Assembly (NCBI GenBank): GCA_016712985.1
Contig: JADJQA010000022.1
Span: 1 to 54,568, forward strand
Direction of reading: 5' to 3'
DNA length: 54,568 nt
Origin: Sulfuritalea sp.
GTDB lineage: Bacteria; Pseudomonadota; Gammaproteobacteria; Burkholderiales; Rhodocyclaceae
Shown here: piece by piece, positions 10,172-21,516 of the stretch
Position numbering within the stretch: position 1 is the stretch's first letter
How the letters are laid out: every line of letters begins with the position of its first letter
Made by a program: the position numbers and the translations under genes
The notes under the pieces: model-generated
The model's database searches: none
Seen by the model: only the letters and a program-made list of their open reading frames with translations
What the model was told of the DNA's origin: nothing

Positions 10172-12384
10172 ACCTTCCGCGCAGCACGAACAGAGGCCCA
10201 CGGGCCGCGACGCCACCGCGGCGAACCAGGCGCAGGCGCTGCGCCAGCAGGCCGAAGCGCGTTTCCGCGACAAGGCGGCCCGCACGCCGCTGGATCCGGA
10301 TCTCGAAACCCTGTCGCCGGAAGCCACGCGGCAGATGCTGCACGAACTGCGCGTGCACCAGATCGAACTGGAGATGCAAAACGAGGAATTGCAGGAGTCG
10401 CAGGCTGCGCTGGACAGGGCACGGGTGCGTTACTTCGACCTCTACGACCTGGCGCCGGTGGGCTATTGCACCGTCGGCGAGGACGGCCTGATTCTGCAAA
10501 GCAACCTGACCTTCGCCGGCCTGCTGGGCGTCGCCAGGGGCGCGCTGATCGGTCAGCCATTTTCCCGGACGATCCTCAAGGAGGACCAGGACATCTACTA
10601 TTTGCTGCGCAAGCAGCTTTTCGAGGGCAGTGAGACGCAGTCCTGCGAGTTGCGCATCCTCAAGGAATTCGGCACGCAATTCTGGGCGCATTTGACGTTC
10701 ACCATTGCGCAGCACGATGGCGCCCAGGTACTGCGCATCGTCTTGAGCGATATCTCCGGACGCAAGCGGCTCGAAGAAGCGCAGGTGACCAGAGAAGCCT
10801 TCAAGCTCACCATCCTGAATTCCCTGGCGGCGGAAATTGCCGTGGTGAATCCCGACGGGTGATCATGGAGGTCAACGACTCGTGGCGGCGCTTTTCCATG
10901 GAAAACGGCCTCGAACCTGGCAAACCCGTGCCGCATACCCATGTCGGCGCCAACTACCTGAGCGTCTGCGACAGCAACGAAGGTCCCGCCGCGTCCGAGA
11001 TGTTGAGCGCCTGCAATGGGATCAAGGCCGTGCTCGACGGCAGCTTGCCCTGCTTCACCATGGAATACGCCTGTCATTCGCCGACGCAACAACGCTGGTT
11101 CACGATGAACGTCCTGCCCCTGGGATCGGCAAGACGAAGTGGCGCAGTGATTGCGCATACCGACATCACCGAATACAAGCGACTGGAGCAGATGCTGCAC
11201 GACAGGAATGTCGAACTGGAGCGCACACGGAGCGTTGCCGAAAAGCCAATCTGGCGAAATCGGATTTCCTCGCCAGCATGAGCCATGAATTGCGTACGCC
11301 GCTGCATGCGATCCTCGGCTTCGCCCAACTCATCGAAGCCGGCTCGCCGGAGCCGACGCCCGGCCAGAAGCGCAGCATCGATCAGATTCTCAAGGCCGGC
11401 TGGCATCTGCTGGAGTTGATCAATGAAATCCTCGATCTTTCGGTGATCGAGTCGGGAAAGCTTTCACTGTTGCTGGAGCCGGTGTCGCTGGCCGAAGTCC
11501 TCGCCGAATGCGAACTGATGATAGAACCGCAGGCGCAGAAATACGGCATCCGCGTGGCCATTGCCAAACTTGGCGCAGGCTGCTTTGTCAACGCGGAGCG
11601 CTTGCGGCTGAAGCAGGTTCTGATCAACCTGCTTTCCAACGCGGTCAAATACAACAAGGCAGGTGGCGCGGTTGCCGTGGAATGCACTCCGCGTCCGCCG
11701 GATTCGATCCGCATCAGCATCCGCGACACCGGCCCAGGACTGGCTCCCGAGCAGTTGCCGCTGCTTTTCGACGCCTTCAACCGTCTCGGGCAGGAAGCGA
11801 AGGCCGAGGAAGGCACCGGCATGGGCCTGGTGGTGAGCAAACGACTGGTCGAATTGATGGGAGGCGAGATCGGCGCTGAAAGCACGCTCGGGGAAGGCAG
11901 CGTGTTCTGGATTGAACTGAAGGGACGACTGCACCGGGGGGGACTCGCCGAGGTAGCGGACTCCGCGGCGCTCGCTGAAGTCGGCGCTCAGCACACGGCG
12001 ACGGCACACACCGTGCTCTACGTCGAGGACAATCCGGCGAACCTGATGCTGGTCGAGGACATCCTGGCGCGCCGGGCCGATATCCGCATGCTGAGTGCAA
12101 GCGACGGCGCCAGCGGCATCGAACTGGCACGTAGCGCGGTGCCGGATGTCATTCTGCTGGACATCAACATGCAAGGCCTTGACGGCAACGATGTACTGAG
12201 AATTCTTGGCCAAGCTCCAGCCACGGCGCGTATTCCGGTGATAGCGCTGACGGCCAACGCCATGCCCGACGATATCGCGAAGGGGCTGGAAGCTGGATTC
12301 TTCCGCTACCTGACCAAACCCATCAAGATCGATGAGTTCATGGCCACGCTGGACGTCGCGCTCAAGTCCTCTCAGAGGCCATGA
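10155..12384 (+). CDS. PAS hybrid sensor histidine kinase with receiver
   Basis: Begins in a GTG overlapping the upstream stop: GTG 10155 (VNSSNKPSAQHEQ) is used here, and GTG 10131 is possible. Order: charged helix LRVHQIELEMQNEELQ; PAS 1 (YFDLYDLAPVGYCTV...ILQSNLTFAGLLG); a one-base shift near 10860; PAS 2 (MEVNDSWRRFSMENG); HisKA with SHELRTPLHAILGFAQL (phospho-His); HATPase_c with NLLSNAVKYN, IRDTGPGLAP and GTGMGLVVSKRLVELMGG; receiver with TVLYVEDNPANLMLVED and VILLDINMQGLDG (phospho-Asp), ending KPIKIDEFMATLDVAL. A second frame change lies near 11250. The lack of membrane segments suggests a cytoplasmic sensor. The overlap with the CheB-CheR-PAS gene suggests a two-protein signalling unit. 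Confidence 0.85.
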
Positions 12385-12395
12385 AGCAATTGGCA

Positions 12396-12530
12396 GCACC
12401 CACCCTGCCCGTCCCCGGATCTAGTCCGGGGCAGGCTATTCCGGCGCAAGCCGGAATCCAGTAGCACCCACCCTCCCCGTCCCCGGATCTAGTCCGGGGC
12501 AGGCTATTCCGGCGCAAGCCGGAATCCAGT
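12396..12530. repeat. Tandem 68-bp repeat, two copies
   Basis: Unit 12396-12463 and unit 12464-12530 are nearly identical. Each holds a palindrome CCCCGGATCTAGTCCGGGG and then the REP palindrome ATTCCGGCGCAAGCCGGAAT. It lies just after the hybrid kinase stop and could form strong hairpins acting as a transcript end. Confidence 0.8.
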
Positions 12531-12570
12531 GAGTACCGCTGATATCACTGAAGCCTTCCTGAAACAGCCT

Positions 12571-12729
12571 CTACAGTCTGCCCAATAACAGCAGGATGAG
12601 CAGAATCACCAACACTACCCCGATACCGCCGCTGGGACCGTAACCCCAACTCCTGCTGTGCGGCCAGGCCGGAATCACGCCGATCAGTATCAGAACCACG
12701 ACGATCAGCAGAATTGTTCCCAAGCTCAT
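12571..12729 (-). CDS. DUF3309-type small membrane protein
   Basis: 52 residues: MSLGTILLIVVVLILIGVIP, then AWPHSRSWGYGPSGGIGVV and LVILLILLLLGRL. Two hydrophobic helices flank a WPHSRSWGYGPSGG turn, the hallmark of the DUF3309 family. The start at 12729 is preceded by GGAGAACGAA. The family is widespread in proteobacteria and has no known function. It sits next to a CsbD gene, as often seen among stress-induced small genes. Confidence 0.8.
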   Translation of the reverse strand: MSLGTILLIVVVLILIGVIPAWPHSRSWGYGPSGGIGVVLVILLILLLLGRL

Positions 12730-12883
12730 TTCGTTCTCCAATAATCAGGTCGCGGCAATAACGAGTCCAAGGCCGTCGCCCCGCGCGCCGACGCCTTTGT
12801 TCGCGACAATCCGACAACGGCACAAGAAACAGCCGCCACTCGCGACTATTTCCTGAAACCGACTGGCGGGAGCGCGCCTTGTG

Positions 12884-13088
12884 TTACGGCTTCACGGCTT
12901 CCTTGACGGCGTCCCTTGCGTCCTTGACGGTTTCTTTCAGGTCGCCGACATGTTCTTGCAGCTTGCCTTCGGCCTGATTTTTCAAACCCTTGACCTGCTG
13001 CTCCGTGCTGCCCGTCATTTTGCCGACCTCTTGCTGAATTTTTCCGCCGAGGTTTTTTGCCGCGCCCTTAACTTGATCCTTGTTCATT
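12884..13088 (-). CDS. CsbD family stress protein
   Basis: 67 residues from ATG 13088: MNKDQVKGAAKNLGGKIQQE then VGKMTGSTEQQVKGLKNQAE. This is the classic CsbD-like pattern (MNxDxVKGxxKQxxGKxxxxxGKxTG). The C-terminal part is a charged helix, DLKETVKDARDAVKEAVKP. CsbD proteins are general-stress induced and their molecular role is unclear. TTTGGAGATCAAA immediately upstream gives a good ribosome site. Intact. Confidence 0.85.
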
Positions 13089-13250
13089 TTGATCTCCAAA
13101 AGTAGTGATTGATGCCTCTGATGCACGAGCCGGATTCAGCCCGTACCGCGGATCACGCTATCCATTCATCGTGTCCATGCAATAAGGCTACTACCGAGCG
13201 GCATCAGGTTCTGTGCGCTACCGAACATTGAAGGTACGCCTTTTGTAGCT

Positions 13251-13421
13251 CCTGATTAGCAAGGAGGCTGAGTCCGTCATTCCGGGGCCGCGAAGCGGAA
13301 CCCGGAATCCAGGAAACGCGGCTGGAAATTCCTGGATTCCGGGTTCTGCCCTGGCGGGCAGCCCCGGAATGACGGGCTAATCGATGAATTGTTCTTTGGC
13401 TGACGATCATTGCGAATCAGG
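13251..13421 (+). mobile_element. MITE-like element M, copy 1 (171 bp)
   Basis: Starts CCTGATTAGCAAGGAG and ends GATCATTGCGAATCAGG, so the ends are imperfect inverted repeats. It is bounded on both sides by the 8-base direct repeat TTGTAGCT (13243-13250 and 13422-13429). The interior is a large palindrome built on GTCATTCCGGGG...CCCCGGAATGAC. It encodes nothing. The perfect flanking repeat is the footprint of a transposition event. Confidence 0.85.
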
Positions 13422-13584
13422 TTGTAGCTTGACGTGCCGCCTCTGCCGCCCGGTCGCCGGCGATGTCATGTTGGATACTCATGTCAACCGACTCTGCCCT
13501 TGCGCGTTAATCGAGCACGGACCGCCAAAGTCCCGTCTCACGCTTCGACTTATCCCGTCCCATCCACTTTCTGAAGGAAACACA

Positions 13585-14032
13585 ATGAACAAGTTGATCG
13601 CCGTACTCGTCGCAGGCCTGTTTGCCACGTCCGTATTCGCCCAGACTGCCGCGCCCGCCACACCGGCTGTTGTGAAAGCCGAAGCGAAGGCCGAAAAGGC
13701 CGATGCAAAAGCCGCCAAGTCCGAAGCCAAGGTTGATGCCAAGGCCGATGCCAAGGTAGCCGCTGCCGATGACAAGGCTGCCAAGGCCCAGAGCGCTGCT
13801 GACGCCAAGGCCGCCAAAGCCAAGTCCAAGGCCGACGCGAAGGCTGCCAAGGCCGAAGCCAAGGCTGCGAAGACCAAGGCCGCCGCCGATGCGAAAGCCG
13901 CCAAGAGCGGAACGGCATCCGATGTCAAGACCGACAAGGTGAAAGCCGAAGCCGCGACCGACAAAGCGGCCTCCAAAGCCGCCACCGCCGCAGTCAAAGC
14001 CGAAGGCAAGGCCGACGTGAAAAAAAGACAGG
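13585..14032 (+). CDS. Exported Ala/Lys-rich repeat protein
   Basis: ATG 13585 after GAAGGAAACACA gives the signal peptide MNKLIAVLVAGLFATSVFAQ with likely cleavage after VFAQ or VFA. The mature part is almost wholly Ala, Lys, Asp, Glu and Ser in repeats such as KAEAKAEKADAKAAKSEAK and ADAKAAKAKSKADAK. About 145 residues are covered before a perfect transcription terminator. The frame is open through the terminator, so a stop codon is missing at the expected point (VKK, about 14029), most likely from an indel in the A-run. Such proteins resemble TolA-like or histone-H1-like helical chains, but with a signal peptide a periplasmic location is likely. The function is unknown. Confidence 0.7.
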
Positions 14033-14050
14033 CTTGCCTGTCTTTTTTTT
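14021..14050 (+). terminator. Rho-independent terminator
   Basis: A-run, GACAGG (14027-14032), loop CTTG, CCTGTC (14037-14042), then eight T residues (14043-14050). The A and T runs also pair, so it could act on both strands. It marks the end of the Ala/Lys-rich gene. Confidence 0.9.
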
Positions 14051-14376
14051 CGCCTTGTTTGGCCCTTTTCCGATTTCAGCCAATCAGGCTAAGGGCGCTA
14101 CCGCACAGAACGCGCCGAGCCTTGTCGTTAGTCTCATGTAACGTGAGCGCGAGATCGAGGTGCGCGAATCCGACCGAAGTCGGCAGGGCGCTGTCACCGG
14201 ATCACGATGAAGAAACATCGCAAGGCCTCACGCACCAGGCAAAAGGACCAATGACAAATGGCACTATGCAAAGGCGCGACAGGAAAGACCCGCAACACAA
14301 ACCGGCGATGCATCGGGCGATTCGACCCGGCGGCCGGTTCGCGACCGGAATCGGGACAATCACGGTGCAGGCAGCC
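14051..14376. other. Intergenic, probable promoter region of the phosphotransferase gene
   Basis: 326 bases between the terminator and the phosphotransferase start. The frame of that gene stays open throughout but shows no recognisable residues. Start alternatives ATG 14251 (MTNGTMQRR) and ATG 14311 lie here. Confidence 0.4.
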
Positions 14377-15387
14377 ATGAGTGCAACCTACATGGGGCGC
14401 ATGGCCAAGGACGACCCGGTGCTCGACTTTCTCCAGCATGACATTCAGGAGCAGATCGATGGCGCCACCGAGACCTCGACCTACCGTGTCTTCAAGCTCA
14501 ATGGCTCGAACGACGTTTATATGTACGAAGACCGCGCGACCGGCAAAAAGCTGATCGGCAAATTCTTCCTTACGGCGACGAAGAATGACGCGGCAAAAGC
14601 GGTTTCACACCTGACCCGCGAGGTCAACAGCCTTTGCGAGATGCGCGACTCGGGACTGACGGCAAGTCCCCACCAGGTCGTCAAACCTCTGGGCGTCAAG
14701 CACTCGTTGAACGAGTTGCTGGTCACCGAATGCTTTGAGGGAAGACTGCTCAGCGAAGTCATCCTGGATGCCATTCAGAGCGGCGACCACGCCGAACTGT
14801 ATGCCAAACTCACCGCGCTCGCCTATTTCCTGTCGGAATTCCACAAGCGAACCGCCACCGGTCTGGGAGTCGACTTCAATCAGGACTGCGACTATCTGGA
14901 TATCGTGATCGGGCGCCTGCTGGCGATCAGCGCCCTGGCAGCGGATCAGGCAGCCGAACTGTACGTGTTCCGCGATCGGTGGCGCACGCAGCCAAGGATG
15001 TGGCAAGACCAGCAGGTGATCGTGCATGGCGATGCGACGCCCGAAAACTTCATGTTCGGTCCCGGCCTGGAAGTCATGACCTTCGATCTGGAACGCAGCA
15101 AGCGGGCCGATCGTGTGTTCGACATCGGCCGTATCGCCGGGGAGTTGAAGCACTTTTTCATGCGGGCAAGCGGCAACAAGGACGCCGCCGAGCCGTTCAT
15201 CGGGCACTTCCTCTGGGAATATGCCTGCCATTTCCCGGACCGGGACGGCGCCTTTGCATCGATTACCGGGAGGACGCCGTTCTACATGGGCATTACCTTG
15301 CTGCGCATTGCGCGAAACAGTTGGGTCGAACCGGGACACCGCGAGCAACTTCTCAGCGAGGCGAAGGCATGCCTAAGGAGCCGCTAG
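14377..15387 (+). CDS. Aminoglycoside phosphotransferase-fold kinase
   Basis: About 336 residues from ATG 14377 (MSATYMGRMAKDDPVLDFLQ). The kinase fold is shown by VYMYEDRATGKKLIGKFF (Lys of the N-lobe), VIVHGDATPENFMF (Brenner-type catalytic loop HGDxxxxN) and VMTFDLERSKRADRVFDIGR (metal-binding Asp followed by an APH-like DxxR). It fits the APH/choline kinase superfamily (PF01636 type). The substrate is not predictable. The stop codon abuts the ATG of the HAD gene with no spacing, so the two are coupled. A small-molecule kinase paired with a HAD hydrolase suggests a phosphorylate/process pair, which is inference. Intact. Confidence 0.75.
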   Translation: MSATYMGRMAKDDPVLDFLQHDIQEQIDGATETSTYRVFKLNGSNDVYMYEDRATGKKLIGKFFLTATKNDAAKAVSHLTREVNSLCEMRDSGLTASPHQVVKPLGVKHSLNELLVTECFEGRLLSEVILDAIQSGDHAELYAKLTALAYFLSEFHKRTATGLGVDFNQDCDYLDIVIGRLLAISALAADQAAELYVFRDRWRTQPRMWQDQQVIVHGDATPENFMFGPGLEVMTFDLERSKRADRVFDIGRIAGELKHFFMRASGNKDAAEPFIGHFLWEYACHFPDRDGAFASITGRTPFYMGITLLRIARNSWVEPGHREQLLSEAKACLRSR

Positions 15388-16152
15388 ATGAACATCAAGG
15401 GCATTATTTTCGATGTCAATGGAACACTGATAGACATCCACACCAACGAGTGGCACGACGACGTGTATCGGGTCATGAGCAATTTGCTGTCCTACCAGGG
15501 CGTGGAGCTCAACCCGGAGGTGATCAAGGATCTGTTCTTCCGCATTATCAAGGAGCAACGCGCGGCAAGCGGCGAGCGCCAGCCCGAATTCGATGCCATT
15601 GGGGTTTTCCGCGAAATCGTCGCGCAGCACGCAACGGATTTCACACGTGCCTTGCCGCACGAGAAAATCGAGCAGCTCCCGAGGTTTCTTGCCGAAGTGC
15701 ATCGTGCCGCATCGCGCCAACGCTTCCAGCTCTATCCCGGCGTGGAAGAAACCATCCAGGAATTGCACACCTACTATGCTCTCTCCATAGTTTCCGATGC
15801 GCAAAGCGCGTATGCGCTGCCCGAGCTGAATGCCGTCGGCTTGTCCGGCTATTTCGACCCCATCATCGTTTCCGGGGACCTTGGCTACCGCAAGCCGGAC
15901 CAGCGGCTGTTCGAAGCCGCATTGAGCGCCATGAAACTGGAGCCCGCGGAAGTCTTGTTCGTGGGCAACGACCTGTATCGGGATATTCACGGGCCGCAGA
16001 AACTCGGCATCAAGACGGTCCTTTTCAAGTCAGGCGAGGTGACGGAGGACAAGGAGCACGCGACGCCCGACTACATCATTTACCATTTTTCCCAGTTGCT
16101 GGATGCGGTCCGCTTCTTCGAGCGTACTGATCGGCGGCATGACGATCGCTGA
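15388..16152 (+). CDS. HAD superfamily hydrolase
   Basis: 254 residues. Motif I is FDVNGTL (residues 8-14): the nucleophile Asp is present, but the +2 residue, usually Asp in phosphatases, is Asn. Motif II Ser is in LSIVSDAQ, motif III Lys in GYRKPDQRLF, motif IV acids in VLFVGNDLYRDIHG. A C1-type helical cap lies between motifs I and II. The Asn is typical of some dehalogenase-like HADs (FDVNETL/FDVYGTL group), so a plain phosphatase call is unsafe. It starts on the base after the phosphotransferase stop. A perfect palindrome follows the gene. Intact. Confidence 0.75.
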   Translation: MNIKGIIFDVNGTLIDIHTNEWHDDVYRVMSNLLSYQGVELNPEVIKDLFFRIIKEQRAASGERQPEFDAIGVFREIVAQHATDFTRALPHEKIEQLPRFLAEVHRAASRQRFQLYPGVEETIQELHTYYALSIVSDAQSAYALPELNAVGLSGYFDPIIVSGDLGYRKPDQRLFEAALSAMKLEPAEVLFVGNDLYRDIHGPQKLGIKTVLFKSGEVTEDKEHATPDYIIYHFSQLLDAVRFFERTDRRHDDR

Positions 16153-16155
16153 CCT

Positions 16156-16188
16156 TTGCCGGAATTCGCCTTAGGCGAATTCCGGCAA
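16156..16188. terminator. Perfect 16-bp inverted repeat after the HAD gene
   Basis: TTGCCGGAATTCGCCT and its exact complement AGGCGAATTCCGGCAA are separated by a single T. The right arm is the first part of repeat R1-B. It could act as a transcript end, though no T-run follows; it may equally be a remnant of repeat insertion. Confidence 0.5.
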
Positions 16189-16578
16189 TGGACATACCTA
16201 TTGCAGAGTGAGGGAACACTCCCTCTCCCCTTGCGGGCTAGCGTATGCGCACATCTCTCCCGTCATTCCGGCGCAGGCCGGAATCCAGTGGACGGGGACC
16301 GCAAAACATCGATTTACCCTGTATGTCTTGGCTTTTCTTGCCGAAGACCGTCCCGAAGTCCATCGCCTCAGCCCTTCTGGACCCCGGCTTTCGCCGGGGA
16401 GACGGTGCCGTTGAGATGTGTGCATACGGTAGCCCCTTGCGGGAGAGGGGTTGGGGAGAGGGGGCGGTGGACGCGCATGTTGCCATGGCAACCCCTCTCC
16501 CCCGGCCCCGCTCCCGCAAGGGGAGAGGGGGAGAAGTTGCTGGCTTCAATTGGTACGAACATTTCAAAAAATTGCCTT
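16171..16578 (+). repeat. Composite repeat R1, copy B
   Basis: Same outer ends as copy A (TTAGGCGAAT...GCCTTA). Inverted repeats at 16237-16257 and 16413-16433 each carry one mismatch to copies A and C. The 155-bp inner segment is in the same orientation as copy A. Read in reverse complement, it matches the inner segment of copy C at all but one base. It ends on the stop codon of fumC. Confidence 0.85.
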
Positions 16579-17986
16579 AGCCGCCGTCGCCGGCACGAAC
16601 CATCGCGGCAGGCTGCACCCAGCGGTCGAACTCCTCCGCCGTGACATGCCCCAGCGCCAGCGCCGCGACCCGCAGCGCGGTGCCATCCTGATGCGCCCGC
16701 CTGGCGATCTCGGCGGCGTGCTGATAGCCGATGTGCGGCGCGAGCGCCGTCACCAGCATCAGCGAGCGCTCGAGGAGTTCGGCGATGCGCTCCCGCTTGG
16801 CCTCGATGCCGCGCACGCAGTGGGCCTCGAAGCTGCTGATGCCGTCGGCCAGCAGGCGCACACTCTGCAGGAAGTTGTGGGCGATCAGCGGCTTGAAGAC
16901 GTTGAGTTCGAAGTTGCCCGACGCGCCGCCGATGCCGATGGCGACGTCGTTGCCGATGACCTGGCAGCACAGCATGGTCAGGGCCTCGCACTGGGTCGGA
17001 TTGACCTTGCCGGGCATGATCGAACTGCCCGGCTCGTTCTCCGGAATCGATATCTCGCCCAGCCCGCATCGCGGTCCGGAGGCCAGCCAGCGGATGTCGT
17101 TGGCAATTTTCATCAGCGCCACGGCCAATGTCCTGAGGGCGCCATGGGCCGCGACGAGGCCGTCGTGGGCCGCGAGCGCGGCGAACTTGTTGGCTGCGCT
17201 GATCAGGGGCAGCCCGCTGTCACGGGCGAGTTCCGCCGCGACGCGGGCGCCGAATTCCGGGTGCGTATTGAGGCCGGTACCGACTGCGGTGCCGCCGATG
17301 GCGAGCGGGTAGAGCGAGGGCAGCGCGGCGTTGATCACCGCTTCCGCGTGTTCGAGCTGGGCGACGTAGCCGGAGAATTCCTGGCCCAGGGTCAACGGCG
17401 TGGCGTCCTGCAAGTGGGTGCGGCCGATCTTGACGATCCCGGCGAAGGCGGCGGACTTCGTCGCCAGCGTCGCGCGCAGGCGCGCCAGCGCCGGCAGCAG
17501 CGCGCGGACGATCCCCAGACCGGCCGCCAGATGCATGGCGGTGGGAAACACGTCGTTCGACGACTGCCCGAGATTCACGTCGTCATTGGGATGCACGTTG
17601 CGGCGCAAGTGGCTGTCCTGGCCGCGGTTACCCCGAGCAGCTCCGCGGCGCGATTGGCCAGCACCTCGTTCATGTTCATGTTGCTCTGCGTGCCCGATCC
17701 GGTTTGCCAGACGGACAGAGGAAACTCCTGTGCATGGCGGCCGGCCAGCACTTCCTCCGCGGCCGTGACAATCGCCGTCGCCTTGTCCGCCGGCAACAGG
17801 CCGAGGTCGTGATTCACCCGCGCGCAGGCGACTTCACCGTCGCCAGGGCCGGGATGATCTCCTCCGGCATGCGCTCGCTGGAAATATCGAAGTGCTCCAG
17901 CGGCGCTGCGTCTGCGCGCCCCATAGCCGGTCGGCGGGGACTTCGATGCTGCCGAAGGAATCGTGTTCCATTCGCGATGCGTTCAT
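16577..17986 (-). CDS. fumC: Fumarate hydratase class II, frameshifted near N-terminus
   Basis: Class II fumarase interconverts fumarate and malate in the TCA cycle. ATG 17986 gives MNASRMEHDSFGSIEVPADR, and then shifted frames supply LEHFDISSERMPEEIIPALA, VWQTGSGTQSNMNMNEVLAN (substrate-binding block) and, from 17608 on, a clean frame with HPNDDVNLGQSSNDVFPTAM, HLQDATPLTLGQEFSGY and the signature GSSIMPGKVNPTQCEAL. The total of about 465 codons is normal. Frame changes occur near 17920, 17830 and 17620. The 3' end touches repeat R1-B. It is divergent from acnA, making a two-gene TCA block. Confidence 0.9.
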
Positions 17987-18148
17987 GGCGTGCTCCGGGG
18001 CGTAAGACTCGCAATTCGAAATGCGGCCATTGCCTTGCTCCTGCGGGGTGACGCTTCCATATTAGGCCCAATCCGGTTCCCGATACGGGGCTGCACGCAA
18101 TCGCCTGTCGCTTGTGTGGAACCAGTGAAGGGCTGATCAGTGTCAAAT

Positions 18149-18217
18149 CGTCGTTCCGGCGAATGCCGGAATCCAGAGGAATCAGGGCGCTGGACACCGG
18201 CCTTCGCCGGTGTGACG
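18149..18217. repeat. REPIN-like inverted REP pair
   Basis: CGTCGTTCCGGCGAATGCCG and the facing GGACACCGGCCTTCGCCGGT with GTGACG. It lies in the fumC-acnA divergent intergenic region. Closely similar to the pair at 48241-48310, in opposite order. Confidence 0.7.
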
Positions 18218-18298
18218 GCCTATTCAGTGCTTCCCTGGGTTATCCTGAATCCATCCGCCGATCCATTGCATCGCGCGGAAAACCTTGCGGAGGCCATG

Positions 18299-21137
<2,839 letters not shown>

Positions 21138-21267
21138 CGGAAATCTGCGACGTTCAGCCTCTGCGCGTCGGTTCGTTGGCGAACAGAACGCTGGTGCGAA
21201 TCCATATAAGGTTCGAGGATGGGTTGCTTCCATCCCGGATTGGCAGCCACTTGCCGAAAGAAAAGCC

Positions 21268-21453
21268 ATGAGCATCAGATTCGTCACCTTTCAAACGCAC
21301 GACGGCAAGAGCCTGGTCAAGATCAATCCCCTGCGTGTCAATTACCTGGTAGCGCCAGACCCCCAGTACACCAAGATCCATTTCGGGGTCGATCAAACCG
21401 TCGACGTGATCGGTGAACTGGAATCGGTAGAAAAGAGTCTGAGTGGCCTTTAG
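21268..21453 (+). CDS. Hypothetical small protein (FlbD-like layout)
   Basis: 61 residues from ATG 21268 (GAAAGAAAAGCC upstream): MSIRFVTFQTHDGKSLVKIN then PLRVNYLVAPDPQYTKIHFG and a C-terminal DVIGELESVEKSLSGL. The strand-rich DGKxVxINPxxVxxV layout resembles small FlbD-like or PilZ-neighbour hypothetical proteins, but I do not recognise a named family with certainty. It follows acnA by 130 bases and precedes a DUF1003 gene. Confidence 0.55.
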   Translation: MSIRFVTFQTHDGKSLVKINPLRVNYLVAPDPQYTKIHFGVDQTVDVIGELESVEKSLSGL

Positions 21454-21516
21454 GCAAGCCCGACGGCCTGCCGAGGATGGCGGCCTGGCCGACCCCTTAA
21501 GCAGACGCACGCCCGG

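Noticed and set aside
14377..15387. Antibiotic-resistance aminoglycoside phosphotransferase
   Set aside because: Only the fold-level motifs (HGDxxxxN, DLE) are present; nothing points to a known resistance subfamily, and it is coupled to a HAD gene.
16451..17812. 453-codon plus-strand frame opposite fumC
   Set aside because: Same situation; fumarase signatures are on the minus strand.
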